Positions 43,777 through 53,050 of a stretch of DNA of 53,108 nt are shown piece after piece. Where the stretch lies: the NCBI GenBank assembly GCA_027024205.1, contig JALVST010000013.1:1-53108 (forward strand), in the 5' to 3' direction. The DNA comes from Flavobacteriales bacterium (GTDB taxonomy: Bacteria; Bacteroidota; Bacteroidia; Flavobacteriales; Flavobacteriaceae). The position numbers and the translations under genes were made by a program. The notes under the pieces are model-generated. The model was given only the letters and a program-made list of their open reading frames with translations, made no database searches and was not told where the DNA came from. Numbering within the stretch: position 1 is the first letter of the stretch; each line of letters starts with the position of its first letter.

Positions 43777-46700
43777 CTAATCCACATCCGAATTATTTTT
43801 TCCTTCTTTTTGTTTGATTTCTTTTAATAAATCTTGTGCTTCTTTGACCACATCGGGATATTGTTTAAAATTTTTAATAACGCTTTCCAAAATATATGTT
43901 GCGTTGAAAGCATCTCCTTTGGCATATGTATTTCGTGCCATCAGTACCAGCGCTTTGGAAGCCCAATATTTGTATTTTGCATATTTTTTGGTCAGTTTGG
44001 CAATGGTTTTATTGGATTGGTCGAATTTTTGTTCTTTATTTTGGAAATAGGCGACGTAATATAAAGCTTCAGCAGCAATCTTACCGCTGGCACGTTTACT
44101 CAATTTTTCATAATAAAGCCGTGCTTTTGCTTCGTCTCCGGTTTCCATAGATACACGGGCCATGATAACTTGAGCATCATGTTTCATTTGCTTGTTGCTC
44201 TTGGTATTGTTCAAAACTTTTTCTGCATATGCAAGGGCACTATTCATCTGTTTGGCATTGTAGTAGGCTTTCATCAAATTTGATTGTGCAAAAATCAAAT
44301 CATCGGGAGAGTTGCTCAACAATTCCAAACGTTCCAAATACGGAATGGCTTTTGTCCATTGGTTATTTTGAAGTTGAAAATCAGCCAACTCCCGTATCGC
44401 TTCCAACGAGTAATCATTTTGTGGTTGTGCGGCGATAAATTCGTAATGCAATACTGCTTTTCCTTTTTTAACTTTTTTCTTGTACAAGCGTGCTAAATAA
44501 TAATGTGCCTTTAAGTTGTGTAATCCGCCGGGATATTGTTGTAAATATTTTTCCAATTCCGATATTGCTACCGGATTGCCTTCGAAATATTTCTCTTCGG
44601 CAGATGTAAATACGGCGTCATCCAATTCCGTATTACTGACACTGATCCAGGGATATTTTTTTGCCCATTCGCCGTATGCCGATGCTTGACCGTTTTCTAT
44701 ATATATATTTTTAATGTTCTCAGCCGCTTGGAAAGCTACCGGGGTATTGGGGAATTTTTTGACGACTTCATTAAATTTTTTGAGTGCCAAATCATTTTTA
44801 TTATTGTTATAGTATATCAAGCCTTGTTTGAGCAAGACAACCGGCACATATTTGCTCTTAGGATATTTTGATAAAAGACGGTCAAAGGTTGACAGTGCTT
44901 TGGTTTCATTATTTAATATCAAATATGTACTTCCCAGTTGGTACAAGGCATCCGGTAGTAATTTGGATTGAGGAAATTGTCGAATAAATTGGTTGAGTTC
45001 ATCAATTTTTTTGCGGTTTTTACCTACAAATCCATAGCTGATGGCTTTTTGGTAAAATGCGTAATCGGCATCGGCGCCTTTCATGGCAATGGATTTGTTA
45101 TATGCTTCCATGGCCGGCCAGTATTTTCTTGTGGCAAAATAACTGTCTCCTAACCGTAAATAGCTGTCTTTCAGTAATTTTATATCCGGCTTGGTACGAA
45201 TGAATTTGTCGAAAAATTCTGCGGCTTTCCGGTAATTTTTCAATTTGAAATATGTATAGGCCAAATTGTAATAGACCAATTTGCTTTCTTTGCTGTATTT
45301 GTCATTATTACCCGTTAAAAAATCTTCAAAACCGGTACGGGCCGCTTCATAATCATGCAAACGGTAATCCATTTCGGCTTTCCAAAATTTTGCCAACAAG
45401 CGGTAATACGGATCAAAACCGCTGGATAAAATTTTGTTAAACATGTTTTTAGCTTCCAAGTATTTGCCTTCATTGATCAATTCCAATCCACGATAATAGG
45501 CGGCTTTTTGATATGTTTTGGTATGGGTTTGTTTGTTTTTTTCCAAAATTTTGAGGGCTTCCTCGTAATTGTTGGATGTCAAGTAGGAATTGACCAGCAG
45601 ATCTTCCAATTCTTTGCGATAAGGCGTACGGGGATATTGTTTTAAATAGCGTAAAATTACTGTTGAGTTGTTTTCGAACGGATTGCCCAATTCATATCCC
45701 AGTTTGGCGTAATTATAAAATGCATCTTCTTGCATTTTTTTGTCAAACGACATTTCTGAGACTTTTTTAAAAGCATTCAATGCTTTCATTTTTTGTCCTG
45801 TTGCCAGGTAAGCATCGGCCAAATGATAATATGCATTTTGAGCGATAGCATCATTACCACTTATGATTTTATTGAAGTTTTTAATGGCTTTATCATAATC
45901 GCCGGTTTTGTAATAGGCATAGCCCAATTGGTAATAATCTACATTACGCCAACGCCCTTTGACGCCTTTGTAAGCTTTCAGATACGGAATGGCTTTGTTA
46001 TACTGTCCCAAATTAAAATAACTTTCGCCAATGATTTTGGATAACTGTGATTTTTCTTTCCGCTTGGCCGTATTATAGATTTTTGAAGCTTCTTCAATAG
46101 CTTTATCAAACTTCTGCAACTTAAAATACATATCGGCCCTGTAATACGGCAGTTTGTTACCGAAATCACTTTCGTTCGCTACCATGTCGAAATATTTTTT
46201 GGCTTTGGCAAAATTATCTTGCTTATAGGCCAAATAACCGTAATAGTAACGTGCTTGCGTACCGTAACGTTTTGAATTCAATAGCTTTTCAAACAAGCGT
46301 TCGGCTTTTTTGTATTCGTTTTGTTTTAGATATGTGTAACCTAAATAAAAATTATATTTTTCATATTCCTCCGGTGATAAACTTCCGGGGTCAACTTTCA
46401 AAATATATTCTTGTGCTTGTTTTAAATCACCGTGAGAAAAATAGTAATCGGCGGCATCAAAATAGACGACAGTCCGTTTTGGATGTGTTGGAAAATGCCG
46501 GGTAAAATAAGTTAACAAATCGCCGGCATTGTCAGCACCTGTGCGCACGGCAATACTTGCCAGATAAAAATAGACATCTCCCAATTTTTGGCGGTCGGTA
46601 ATTTGATATTTCAGTTTTTCAAAGGCATATTCGGCGGCTTTGTAAGCTTTGTCCGAATACAAATTGACCGCTTTGATATACTGTGTATCGGGATTAAAAT

Positions 46701-46779
46701 ATTGTTCGGAGGCTTGTCCGTAAACAGACAATACATTGATTAATAATAAAATAATTAAAACACGTCTTTTTAACATCAT
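43777..46779 (-). CDS. Large periplasmic TPR protein
   Basis: This 1000-residue protein has a signal peptide (RVLIILLLINVLSVYGQ) and then about 25 tetratricopeptide-like units, for example KAERLFEKLLNSKRYGTQAR, KAIPYLKAYKGVKG, KAIKNFNKIISGNDAIAQNA and KALSTFDRLLSKYPKSKYV. It would form a long superhelical binding surface in the periplasm or on the outer membrane. Large TPR proteins next to a barrel gene occur repeatedly in Bacteroidota. No enzyme motif is visible. It ends with a charged tail (KQKEGKNNSDVD). Confidence 0.88.
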   Translation of the reverse strand: MMLKRRVLIILLLINVLSVYGQASEQYFNPDTQYIKAVNLYSDKAYKAAEYAFEKLKYQITDRQKLGDVYFYLASIAVRTGADNAGDLLTYFTRHFPTHPKRTVVYFDAADYYFSHGDLKQAQEYILKVDPGSLSPEEYEKYNFYLGYTYLKQNEYKKAERLFEKLLNSKRYGTQARYYYGYLAYKQDNFAKAKKYFDMVANESDFGNKLPYYRADMYFKLQKFDKAIEEASKIYNTAKRKEKSQLSKIIGESYFNLGQYNKAIPYLKAYKGVKGRWRNVDYYQLGYAYYKTGDYDKAIKNFNKIISGNDAIAQNAYYHLADAYLATGQKMKALNAFKKVSEMSFDKKMQEDAFYNYAKLGYELGNPFENNSTVILRYLKQYPRTPYRKELEDLLVNSYLTSNNYEEALKILEKNKQTHTKTYQKAAYYRGLELINEGKYLEAKNMFNKILSSGFDPYYRLLAKFWKAEMDYRLHDYEAARTGFEDFLTGNNDKYSKESKLVYYNLAYTYFKLKNYRKAAEFFDKFIRTKPDIKLLKDSYLRLGDSYFATRKYWPAMEAYNKSIAMKGADADYAFYQKAISYGFVGKNRKKIDELNQFIRQFPQSKLLPDALYQLGSTYLILNNETKALSTFDRLLSKYPKSKYVPVVLLKQGLIYYNNNKNDLALKKFNEVVKKFPNTPVAFQAAENIKNIYIENGQASAYGEWAKKYPWISVSNTELDDAVFTSAEEKYFEGNPVAISELEKYLQQYPGGLHNLKAHYYLARLYKKKVKKGKAVLHYEFIAAQPQNDYSLEAIRELADFQLQNNQWTKAIPYLERLELLSNSPDDLIFAQSNLMKAYYNAKQMNSALAYAEKVLNNTKSNKQMKHDAQVIMARVSMETGDEAKARLYYEKLSKRASGKIAAEALYYVAYFQNKEQKFDQSNKTIAKLTKKYAKYKYWASKALVLMARNTYAKGDAFNATYILESVIKNFKQYPDVVKEAQDLLKEIKQKEGKNNSDVD

Positions 46780-46853
46780 ATCGGGATTTACCTAATTAAT
46801 AACGCAAAACCGCGTCAAATATTCTATTGTGTAATTTTAAAAAAAAATAGTTG

Positions 46854-47873
46854 TTATAATGTCAACAATTTTGCCCCTGTACCAGCGGTTTGAGACAGGA
46901 TGATTTTGCCGTAGTCGAGGCTAATTCCTTCGGCAATATCATTTTTTAGCAAGATGGCACCGTCCAAATCGGCATAATCGCATAGGGGTAACAATTGAGC
47001 TGCCGCCGATATACCGACTGACGACTCCGTCATACAACCGATCATGGTTTGCATACCGAGCTGCCGGGCTTCGATCAGCATACGTTTGGCGGGTGTGATA
47101 CCACCGGCTTTGACCAGTTTGACATTAACTCCGTCAAAACTTTCCTGACATTTTTTAATATCCTTTTCCGTTCTGACGGATTCGTCTGCAATTACTGGTA
47201 AAACAATCTCTGACTTGACTTTTCGCATCTCGTCAAAATGGTCGTAGGGGAGGGGTTGTTCTATAAATTCAACATCCAAGTCTTTCAAAAGTTTGGCATT
47301 TTCAATCGTTTGCGTTGCAGTCCAAGCGGTATTGGCATCAATTCTGAACGGTTTATCCGTGATATTTCGCAAATTTTTGACGATTTCGATATCGTGACCG
47401 GTTCCTAATTTTATTTTGTAAACCGGCCAAGGTTTTTCAAGCAATTTCCGTTTCATAACCTCTATATCGTCAATGGCAATCGTATAAGTTGATAAAGGTA
47501 AGTTGTCAATATTATACCCCCAAATTTGCCATAAAGGTTTGCCCAGAAGTTTGCCGTATAAATCGTTTGCCGCTTCGTCAATAGCCGCCATCAAAAACCG
47601 GAAATTTTTTAGTCGTGGATATAAAAACCGGTCGTAAAAATCTTCAGGCGTTTTAAAAGGGTATGTTTCTATTTCGTGTTTGAGGGCTTCCAATCCGGCT
47701 TGTAAGTTTTCTGGCGTTACGCCGTAGTAACGGTTTTGGGTCGCTTCGCCGTAACCGGTTTGTCCGTCTTGTGTCAGGGCTACGATAAAAGTCGGTTGTA
47801 CCGTATGAACGGAACGGGAAATCCCGAACGGATAAGCCATTTCCAGATTAAAGTGGTAAAAAGAGACTTTCAT
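46854..47873 (-). CDS. Dipeptide epimerase (L-Ala-D/L-Glu epimerase, enolase superfamily)
   Basis: This 339-residue enzyme inverts the second residue of L-Ala-D-Glu released from peptidoglycan, so the dipeptide can be degraded. Enolase-superfamily features are the KxK pair (YKIKLGTG), the metal ligands in RIDANTAW, FIEQPLP and VIADESV, the opposite Lys in NVKLVKAGG and the specificity loop CMTESSVGI. It continues the lepB-wbqC direction, 13 nt after wbqC. With mpl it supports cell-wall recycling. Confidence 0.9.
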   Translation of the reverse strand: MKVSFYHFNLEMAYPFGISRSVHTVQPTFIVALTQDGQTGYGEATQNRYYGVTPENLQAGLEALKHEIETYPFKTPEDFYDRFLYPRLKNFRFLMAAIDEAANDLYGKLLGKPLWQIWGYNIDNLPLSTYTIAIDDIEVMKRKLLEKPWPVYKIKLGTGHDIEIVKNLRNITDKPFRIDANTAWTATQTIENAKLLKDLDVEFIEQPLPYDHFDEMRKVKSEIVLPVIADESVRTEKDIKKCQESFDGVNVKLVKAGGITPAKRMLIEARQLGMQTMIGCMTESSVGISAAAQLLPLCDYADLDGAILLKNDIAEGISLDYGKIILSQTAGTGAKLLTL

Positions 47874-47885
47874 TTTAATACGGTT

Positions 47886-48539
47886 TTACGAAGGGCTTTG
47901 TGCCGACTTTTGCCATAAGGTCCGGATTTGCTCTAAATAACTCACGGCATTGGGCCCTTCCATAAAAACTAAATCTAGGATGTTCAAATTGGGCATAAAA
48001 ACATGACGGTCGAGAAACATTTGTGTATAAGGTGGGAATTGTTTGACAACTGCCGGTTCTTTTTTAGCATTTTTTAAAAATCTTAAATCTGTAATATTAT
48101 CGTGGTATTTTTGGTAAGTTTTTGTCAGTTCATAAGACATTTCCAATTCCAATAAAGCATTGACAATTTGAATACTTTCTAAATTCAGTTCAACCAAAAA
48201 GCGGAATTTTTTTTCGAATAAAGGTCTTAAATCATCTTCATAAAATTCAAAATACGGGGAGGTACGGTAAGCGGTTTCCAAACTGCGCCAATGTTGCTTC
48301 TGCCAATCGAAATCATTGGATATTTGCACGTCACTATACAATTGTTTACCGTCCGTATGAGTGTGTTTGACCGGTACCGGTAGCATTTGTTTACCATTGG
48401 CACTTTGTATATACATCCGGTTACGATAAGTTTGTTTTTCGTAAAAATCGGATACTTCAAACAAAATTTTATCGCCCGAAGTCATCAAGCTATATGATAA
48501 TATGCTTGGAAAGTAAACCGGATGAATCAGTCGGCTCAT
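47886..48539 (-). CDS. WbqC-family protein
   Basis: This 217-residue protein has the WbqC pattern: an opening HPVYFPSILSYSLM, then YRNRMYIQSANGKQMLPVPV, QHWRSLETAYRTSPYFEFY and a C-terminal NLNILDLVFMEGP. WbqC proteins occur in O-antigen loci, but their chemical role is unsettled, and in Bacteroidota the gene is linked to lepB instead. Its start overlaps the lepB stop by 4 nt, indicating coupled translation. Confidence 0.9.
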   Translation of the reverse strand: MSRLIHPVYFPSILSYSLMTSGDKILFEVSDFYEKQTYRNRMYIQSANGKQMLPVPVKHTHTDGKQLYSDVQISNDFDWQKQHWRSLETAYRTSPYFEFYEDDLRPLFEKKFRFLVELNLESIQIVNALLELEMSYELTKTYQKYHDNITDLRFLKNAKKEPAVVKQFPPYTQMFLDRHVFMPNLNILDLVFMEGPNAVSYLEQIRTLWQKSAQSPS

Positions 48540-50101
48540 TGTTTATTTTTTTTCTTGTCTAGAATTTTTTTACCTGCATAATACAAAACGATTAAGGCAA
48601 TAAAAGGCCATAAATAGGACACACGTTTTCCCGAACCGCTGACGGTTGTAAAGACACGGTCCCAACGGATTTTATCCAGGAATTTTTTGTTAGGGTCGTT
48701 GTCGATACTCATAAAAATAAAGACCGGTTTGCCCACTACATGGTCAAACGGGACATAGCCCCAAAAACGTGAATCTTCCGAGCGACTGCGATTGTCTCCC
48801 ATCATCCAGTAGTAATCTTGTTTGACGGTATATTCTTTGGTCAGTTTATCATCGACATATACATCGTTGCCTTTAAGTGTCACTTTGTGTTTATCAATTT
48901 TGTGTCCGGCATCGTGATCGTCGTAGCGAGCAATAATCCATTTATATAACGGATATGTTTCTTTATTTAATTTTAGCACATCGCCTTTTTTGGGAATATA
49001 GATAGGACCGAAATTGTTAATATCCCAATCTTTATGTCCGCCGAACATTTCTCCTTTGCCAACATTGTAAAGTTCTACACTTTTTACATTTGACATATTT
49101 TTGATGACCTTGAGCTTGTCGTCGGTCAAGTTCATAATATAAGTGCCTTTTTTAGGTCCGTAACCAATTTCTTTGATATCATAATTTTTAACCAAGCGTA
49201 ACAAAGTTTGACGGGTAAAGTCCATACTGTCTTTGGTTTTGACCAAGTATAAATGTTGCAATTTGGTCCGGTCGGGATATTGGACTTTTTTACCGTTTAC
49301 ATATAAGATACCGTTTTTGATTTGAAGCGAATCACCGGCAATTCCGACACATCGTTTGACATAATGTGACTTTTTGTCAATGGGTTTGTATTGTGGTATG
49401 TCTTTTTGAAAGAAGTATTTTACCGTATCTGCCGGCCAATTAAAAACGACGATATCGTTGTTTTTAATTTTTTGAAATCCCGGTAAACGCATATAAGGCA
49501 ATTGTGGCCATTTGAGATACGAACGGGTCTTGATAAGCGGTATCGTATCATGAACCATAGGTAATGCCACAGTTGTCATAGGCGGACGGGCCCCATAGTG
49601 AAATTTACTGACAAACAGATAATCACCTACCAAAAGTGATTTTTCCAATGAAGGGGTCGGAATGGTATAAGGTTGGATAAAATATGTGTGAACGATAGTA
49701 GCGGCAATAACAGCAAAAACAATAGAACCGATAATGGTTTCCTTTTCGTCTTTATGTTCCGGCTTGTAAGTCAGTTTGTCAATTTCTGCAAAATTGATAT
49801 AAGCGAGATAAAGACCTAAGGTCAAAATGACCAGCCATATATCTTTTCTTTCTTTTTTACCGAAAACTTTGAGCAATTGGACCCATAAAACGGGAATCAT
49901 CAACAAATTGACAATAGGAATATAAACAAAAATCAACCACCATTTCGGCCGGTTGATGATGTCCATTAATTCGTAAATATTCAAAAACGGAATAAAAGTT
50001 TTCCAAACCGCTTTACCGGCTTTTTGATAAAATTTAAAAGTTGCCGCTCCGTGTAAAATGTTCAGTGCTATAAAAAAAATGAGCCATTGTATTAGAGTCA
50101 T
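48536..50101 (-). CDS. lepB: Signal peptidase I
   Basis: LepB cleaves signal peptides of exported proteins at the inner membrane. At 521 residues it is much larger than the E. coli enzyme. The first 115 residues contain three or four extra membrane helices (DUF5684-like, common in Bacteroidota), followed by the anchor helix and the catalytic core. The catalytic Ser is S151 in YTIPTPSLEKSL and the general-base Lys is K249 in HYVKRCVGIAGD; MMGDNRSRSEDSRFWGYVP is box E. A large insertion between the catalytic motifs accounts for the rest. The gene precedes wbqC with a 4-nt overlap. Confidence 0.95.
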   Translation of the reverse strand: MTLIQWLIFFIALNILHGAATFKFYQKAGKAVWKTFIPFLNIYELMDIINRPKWWLIFVYIPIVNLLMIPVLWVQLLKVFGKKERKDIWLVILTLGLYLAYINFAEIDKLTYKPEHKDEKETIIGSIVFAVIAATIVHTYFIQPYTIPTPSLEKSLLVGDYLFVSKFHYGARPPMTTVALPMVHDTIPLIKTRSYLKWPQLPYMRLPGFQKIKNNDIVVFNWPADTVKYFFQKDIPQYKPIDKKSHYVKRCVGIAGDSLQIKNGILYVNGKKVQYPDRTKLQHLYLVKTKDSMDFTRQTLLRLVKNYDIKEIGYGPKKGTYIMNLTDDKLKVIKNMSNVKSVELYNVGKGEMFGGHKDWDINNFGPIYIPKKGDVLKLNKETYPLYKWIIARYDDHDAGHKIDKHKVTLKGNDVYVDDKLTKEYTVKQDYYWMMGDNRSRSEDSRFWGYVPFDHVVGKPVFIFMSIDNDPNKKFLDKIRWDRVFTTVSGSGKRVSYLWPFIALIVLYYAGKKILDKKKNKQ

Positions 50102-50413
50102 ATTACTTGAGTTAAAAGTTGAAAGTTAAAAGTTTGAGTTCATAGAATATTTTGAGCTTTGTGTTTGTTTGTTACTTCAGACCATATTCTCGTCATTAAA
50201 TTTGAGGAATTGAGGATTTGCTGGGCTTCATTGAATAATCCGTTTTTTATTGATTGCTTAACACTTCTAATTTCTAATTTGAGTAATTGAGGAAGGGTCG
50301 CCGAGTGTCCTGTCACGACCCCGACGGTTGTTGGGGAGACGGGATGTATCGAGGCGTATTCCCCATTTCCTCATTTCCTCACTCTTCACTCCTCGTTCCT
50401 CATTTACTTGCTA
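50102..50413. repeat. Repeat-filled gap in the par-lepB cluster
   Basis: This 312-base gap contains a repeat module at about 50155-50262 that matches modules near 24384 and 24500, a palindromic repeat copy at 50296-50356 (GGTCGCCGAGTG at one end, GATGTATCGAGGCG at the other), and a CTCATTTCC/CTCACTCTT heptad tract (about 50368-50405). In several Bacteroidota I recall dapB between the DUF5683 gene and lepB; here there is none. No ORF is supported. Confidence 0.6.
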
Positions 50414-50977
50414 TTAGAAACTTATGTTCATCTGTAAACCGAAAGCCGGCTTTTCAAATACGGATAATTGCACGGGTTTAAAACTCAAATCGTCATTGAC
50501 ATTCCACTGTTTTAAATGCGCACTGACATTGGCATCGATAATATTGAGCACATATGCCAGAATGGTCAGTAGCATGGCGGTATCCCGTTGCCGACGATAA
50601 TATTCTTGTGCCTTTATCAAAACATTTTCCGTGTATTGCGGAAATTCGTCTTGCAAACCGTTCTGTCTGTCAAAATATGCTTGCCGGTAGCGTTTATATT
50701 CATTATTATAAAACATGTAAAAATAACCGCCTGTTCCGATGCCGGCATATACCAAAGGTATTTTCCAGTATTGTTTGTTATAAGCTTGTCCTAATCCCGG
50801 TAAAACAGCCGAATAAAATGCGGCTTTGGCGGGGGCTAAAATATTGATATTATTGTGATAAACAATCGTATCGGCTTTGATATTCAAACTGTCCCGTTGT
50901 TTTCCGGAGACATCATCCGATTGTGCTTGTATGTCACACAGTCCGGATATCCCGCCGAATAATAATATGAAAAACAA
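50414..50977 (-). CDS. DUF5683 membrane protein
   Basis: This 187-residue protein has an N-terminal signal-like segment (FFILLFGGISGLCDIQAQ), then the DUF5683 core AAFYSAVLPGLGQAYNKQYW, PLVYAGIGTGGYFYM and YYRRQRDTAMLLTILAYVLN. The last gives the third hydrophobic segment. It ends in beta-like FGLQMNISF. DUF5683 has no established function. It follows parB by 5 nt and precedes lepB, the usual place for this family in Bacteroidota. Confidence 0.88.
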   Translation of the reverse strand: MFFILLFGGISGLCDIQAQSDDVSGKQRDSLNIKADTIVYHNNINILAPAKAAFYSAVLPGLGQAYNKQYWKIPLVYAGIGTGGYFYMFYNNEYKRYRQAYFDRQNGLQDEFPQYTENVLIKAQEYYRRQRDTAMLLTILAYVLNIIDANVSAHLKQWNVNDDLSFKPVQLSVFEKPAFGLQMNISF

Positions 50978-50982
50978 TTTTT

Positions 50983-51867
50983 TTATGACAGGCGTTTTTT
51001 AATCTTTTCCAGTTCTTCTTCCGTATTAAAAGGAATGGATATTTTCCCTTTTCCCGTATCGTTGACGGTTATTTTGACTTTTTGCCCTAAAAGTTTGCTC
51101 AATTCTTTTTCAGTTTTTTTGATATTTTCGGGGATGACTTTTTTAGCCGGTTTTATAGACAAAATTTTTCCTTCTCTAAATTTTTTAACCAAATCTTCCG
51201 TTTGTCTGACTGACAGATTGTCTTTGATGATTTTTTCGTAAAACTCCAGTTGAACGGTATTATCTTCGATGTTAATCAAAGCCCGTCCGTGTCCCATACT
51301 GATAAAATTATCGCGGATACCGGTTTGGATAATCGGGTCGAGTTTGAGCAATCGCAGGTAATTGGTAATGGTAGAACGTTTTTTTCCCACACGTTTACTC
51401 ATTTCATCTTGGGTTAAATTAAGTTGGTCAATCATGGCTTGGAATGACAAAGCTATTTCTATCGGATCCAAATCTTCGCGTTGGATATTTTCTACCAGAG
51501 CCATTTCGAGCATATCGCGGTCATCGGCAAGACGTACATAGGCCGGAATAGTTTTTAAACCGGCAATTTTGGCTGCTCTTAACCGTCTTTCTCCCGAAAT
51601 CAAATCGAATTTTTTACCTTTTTTGCGAACGGTAATCGGTTGAATAACACCGAGTTGTTTGATAGATACGGCTAGTTCTTCGATAGCTTCTTTGTCAAAT
51701 TTGGTTCGTGGTTGCCGGGGATTGGCCACAATATCTTCCAAAGGGATTTCGATGATATTTCCAACAACGTTCTCGGCGCCTTTATCTGTTGCCGATTTGA
51801 TATTTTCGTTGTTTAAAATTGCGGATAATCCTCTTCCCAATCGTTGTTTTTTAGGAGTTTTTGCCAT
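50983..51867 (-). CDS. parB: ParB-family chromosome partition protein
   Basis: This 294-residue CTP-dependent DNA clamp has an opening RLGRGLSAILNNE, the N-terminal domain with NPRQPRTKFDKEAIEELA and the CTP-binding GERRLRAAKIAGL (GERR box), a helix-turn-helix near 160-185 (LTQDEMSKRVGKKRSTITNY), and a C-terminal dimerisation region. The last GKGKISIPFNTEEELEKI is typical of Bacteroidota ParB. It would load at parS and organise the origin with ParA. No convincing parS palindrome is seen in the window. Confidence 0.95.
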   Translation of the reverse strand: MAKTPKKQRLGRGLSAILNNENIKSATDKGAENVVGNIIEIPLEDIVANPRQPRTKFDKEAIEELAVSIKQLGVIQPITVRKKGKKFDLISGERRLRAAKIAGLKTIPAYVRLADDRDMLEMALVENIQREDLDPIEIALSFQAMIDQLNLTQDEMSKRVGKKRSTITNYLRLLKLDPIIQTGIRDNFISMGHGRALINIEDNTVQLEFYEKIIKDNLSVRQTEDLVKKFREGKILSIKPAKKVIPENIKKTEKELSKLLGQKVKITVNDTGKGKISIPFNTEEELEKIKKRLS

Positions 51868-51868
51868 A

Positions 51869-52654
51869 TTATTCTTCGTTTTCTTGCTTTTGTTGGTCCC
51901 TATTAATAAGTTCGTCGGCCAGATTCAGATAATTGACAGCCCCTTTGCTGGTAGCATCGTAATCCAAAATACTTTCGCCGAAACTGGGTGCTTCACTCAG
52001 ACGAACATTTCTTTGGATGACCGTATCGAACACCATATCACCAAAGTGTTTTTTGACTTCGTCCACTACTTGGTTAGATAATTTTAAGCGTGCGTCGTAC
52101 ATGGTCAAAAGTAAACCTTCTATATCCAAGTCCGGATTGTGAATTTGTTGCACATTTTTTATGGTATTGAGTAATTTACCCAAGCCTTCCAATGCAAAAT
52201 ATTCGCATTGAATAGGCACAATAACCGAGTCGGCGGCTGTCAAAGCATTAAGGGTTATCAATCCGAGTGATGGAGCACAGTCAATCAGGACATAGTCATA
52301 CTCATCTTTGATGTCTTTGATAGCTTCTCTGAGCATAAATTCACGGTTTGGTTTGTCAACCAATTCTATTTCGACCCCGACCAAATCGATATGTGAAGGA
52401 ATTAAGTCCAGATTGGGACTGTTGGTTTTGATAATGGTTTCTTTAGCATTCGCTTCGTGTTCCAAAAGTTCGTAAGTGCCGGCAGGCGCCGTTTCAATAT
52501 CGATACCCAAACCCGATGTCGCATTGGCTTGCGGGTCGGCGTCAATCAATAAAACTTTCTTCTCCAAAACCCCTAAGGCTGCTGCTAAATTAACAGCAGT
52601 CGTCGTTTTTCCGACCCCACCTTTTTGATTGGCTATTGCTATAACTTTACCCAT
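51869..52654 (-). CDS. parA: ParA-family ATPase (Soj)
   Basis: This 261-residue ATPase has a deviant Walker A KGGVGKTTTAVNLAAAL at residues 11-27, switch I DADPQANATSG and Walker B YVLIDCAPSLGL, with the basic DNA-binding surface in the C-terminal half. It partners ParB, whose start lies 1 nt after its stop. Chromosomal ParA of this size lacks the N-terminal regulatory domain of plasmid versions. The upstream 270 bp hold its promoter region and a degenerate repeat copy. Confidence 0.96.
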   Translation of the reverse strand: MGKVIAIANQKGGVGKTTTAVNLAAALGVLEKKVLLIDADPQANATSGLGIDIETAPAGTYELLEHEANAKETIIKTNSPNLDLIPSHIDLVGVEIELVDKPNREFMLREAIKDIKDEYDYVLIDCAPSLGLITLNALTAADSVIVPIQCEYFALEGLGKLLNTIKNVQQIHNPDLDIEGLLLTMYDARLKLSNQVVDEVKKHFGDMVFDTVIQRNVRLSEAPSFGESILDYDATSKGAVNYLNLADELINRDQQKQENEE

Positions 52655-52760
52655 TTTTTATGCTAATTTTTGGAATGTAAAAATACAAAATAAATCTGTA
52701 TCTAAAAATCTATGATTCCAATTTTTGTGGAATTGAGAAAATAAGGAATAGATAGTGATA

Positions 52761-52815
52761 GGTCAATGAGTGGTTCCACAGGGAGTGTTGTCGGGGAAGA
52801 TTGCATTGAAATGAG
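52761..52815. repeat. Degenerate copy of the dispersed palindromic repeat
   Basis: GGTCAATGAGTGG (52761-52773) and TTGCATTGAAATGA (52801-52814) match the two arms of the repeat copies at 24316, 36380, 37379 and 50296, with a different centre. It is the most diverged of the five. Confidence 0.45.
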
Positions 52816-52876
52816 TGGTTCTTGATTTTCTATTTTTGTATTCATAAAAAAGCGAAAAAATATTGTCGGAATATAT

Positions 52877-52904
52877 TTTGCATTTTAAAAATTTATTATC
52901 TTTG
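52877..52904 (+). promoter_or_regulatory. Promoter of the tRNA-Pro gene
   Basis: TTTG at 52877-52880 and TATCTTTG at 52897-52904 match the Bacteroidota -33 and -7 elements with a 16-nt spacing, slightly short. The tRNA begins 22 nt after the -7 element. Confidence 0.6.
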
Positions 52905-52926
52905 CCGTTACTTTTTAATAGGTAAA

Positions 52927-53000
<74 letters not shown>

Positions 53001-53007
53001 CCCATAC

Positions 53008-53050
53008 AAAAGAGGCTGTCTCAAAAGTAATAGAGACGGCCTCTTTTTTT
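53008..53050 (+). terminator. Intrinsic terminator after tRNA-Pro
   Basis: AAAAGAGGCTGTCTC (53008-53022) pairs with GAGACGGCCTCTTTT (53033-53047) with one G-T wobble and a 10-nt loop, followed by more T. Its left arm, GAGGCTGTCTCAAAAG, is the same 16-mer that ends the MITE-like element at 30024. Confidence 0.82.
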
